Source: JASEGV01 sp037443545
Lineage (GTDB): Bacteria; Bacteroidota; Ignavibacteria; UBA10030; BY39
Reading direction: 5' to 3'
Length of the DNA stretch: 64,000 nt
Assembly (NCBI GenBank): GCA_037443545.1
Contig: JBBIOD010000004.1
Coordinates: 1 to 64,000, forward strand
The stretch's first letter is position 1. Each line of letters begins with the position of its first letter. Shown here one piece after another: positions 63,502 through 64,000 of this stretch. The notes under the pieces are model-generated. The model worked only from the letters and a program-made list of their open reading frames with translations. It was not told the origin of the DNA and made no database searches. The position numbers and the translations under genes are program-made.

Positions 63502-64000
63502 TTATATTTTTTTCACTACTTCTTTCATTATCTTCGTTAATTTCGGTTCGGTTTTTTTTGCTATGCCAATTATTTCTTCCACCGATGCTGGTTTCAGTGA
63601 ATCGGGGAAGCATTCATCCGTGATAATCGAGAATCCCAACACTTTCATACCCATATGCACAGCAACGATATTTTCCGGGACAGTGGACATACCAACAACG
63701 TCAGCACCTATAGAACGAAGAAACCGATATTCGGCTCGTGTTTCTAAATTTGGTCCTGGAACCGATACAAATACGCCGCGTTGAATTTTGATTTTTAAAT
63801 CGAGGGCAACTTGTTCTGCTAATCCGATCAATTCCTTATTGTATGGCTCGGACATATCCGGAAAACGTGGTCCTAAAGCGTCGTCATTTTTCCCGATGAG
63901 AGGATTATTGCCTAACATATTGATATGGTCGGTGATAATCATAATATCGCCTCGTTTGAAGTGCGGGTTCATACAGCCTGCGGCATTCGATATCAATAAA
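63502..64000 (-). CDS. Purine-nucleoside phosphorylase, 5' part outside the window
   Basis: C-terminal about 166 residues. Motifs: LISNAAGCMNPHFKRGDIMIITDHINMLGNNPL, GVFVSVPGPNLETRAEYRFLRSIGADVVGMSTVPENIVAVHMG and ITDECFPDSLKP, as in the trimeric PNP (human/Bacillus PunA) family. Phosphorolysis of inosine or guanosine to the base plus ribose-1-phosphate. The frame is open to the edge and the true start is not in the window. Upstream member of the ileS operon. Confidence 0.92.
   Translation of the reverse strand, partial: LLISNAAGCMNPHFKRGDIMIITDHINMLGNNPLIGKNDDALGPRFPDMSEPYNKELIGLAEQVALDLKIKIQRGVFVSVPGPNLETRAEYRFLRSIGADVVGMSTVPENIVAVHMGMKVLGFSIITDECFPDSLKPASVEEIIGIAKKTEPKLTKIMKEVVKKI

Noticed and set aside
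1..64000. Complete new defence or mobile system
   Set aside because: Only relics of a toxin-antitoxin pair and a methyltransferase were seen; no integrase, transposase, retron, or nuclease-helicase set.

Overview
The window looks like a chromosomal piece of a free-living member of the Bacteroidota/Chlorobiota (FCB) group, most likely an Ignavibacteria-like lineage. The reasons are: AT-rich DNA; several very large secreted proteins ending in the type IX secretion (T9SS) C-terminal signal with the YPNPFNP core; a PorQ-like T9SS barrel; DUF5916, DUF3467 and PorV/DUF5723-type proteins; a Bacteroidota-style serine palmitoyltransferase; and a hemX-hemA-hemC-hemD operon for the C5 haem pathway. No rRNA, tRNA, CRISPR array or intact mobile element was seen.

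Layout. 1-730 is a broken PLP-dependent decarboxylase. 879-7878 holds two adjacent T9SS-secreted proteins (SBBP-repeat protein, M28 peptidase). 7945-12955 (minus) is the haem operon followed by porQ. 13157-19694 has an M20 dipeptidase, a decayed hicBA toxin-antitoxin pair, a cobalamin adenosyltransferase and a 1366-residue Asp-box/propeller T9SS protein. 19751-22015 holds a decayed M50-like membrane protease, a SpoIIE-type phosphatase and a 49-codon relic of a T9SS protein. 22016-31163 has Yip1, a secreted esterase plus glycoside hydrolase pair, a DUF5916 outer-membrane protein and a DUF6263-like protein. 31218-35794 (minus) has ackA, an Omp85-like barrel and a four-repeat secreted protein. 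36213-39573 (minus) is acn-icd of the TCA cycle. 39731-46539 has a TPR lipoprotein, DUF3467, a GH57 alpha-glucan enzyme and a lipoprotein/barrel pair. 46578-51092 is a sphingolipid (ceramide) locus: spt and a GNAT acyltransferase with ilvE on the minus strand, and a divergent NAD-dependent reductase. 51181-57553 has two more large secreted proteins. 57588-58148 is a broken DNA methyltransferase. 58154-64000 (minus) is a housekeeping operon PNP-ileS-traR/dksA-lspA-rluD.

The strongest observations are: (1) an M28 peptidase whose catalytic domain is interrupted by a complete seven-bladed Ycf48/Asp-box propeller; (2) the spt/GNAT/reductase ceramide locus, driven by two divergent promoters whose -10 boxes overlap; (3) an IleRS whose HIGH signature reads GIHH, the swapped form linked to very high mupirocin resistance; (4) a secreted protein built from four copies of an unrecognised SDDSHSY-N-W repeat; (5) a shared C-terminal cassette in the T9SS substrates; and (6) at least five decayed genes in 64 kb, including a toxin-antitoxin and a methyltransferase relic. 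A recurring promoter pattern (TTGnnn, exactly 17 bases, TATAWT-like) was found by eye upstream of many transcription units. No intact novel defence or mobile system was found.
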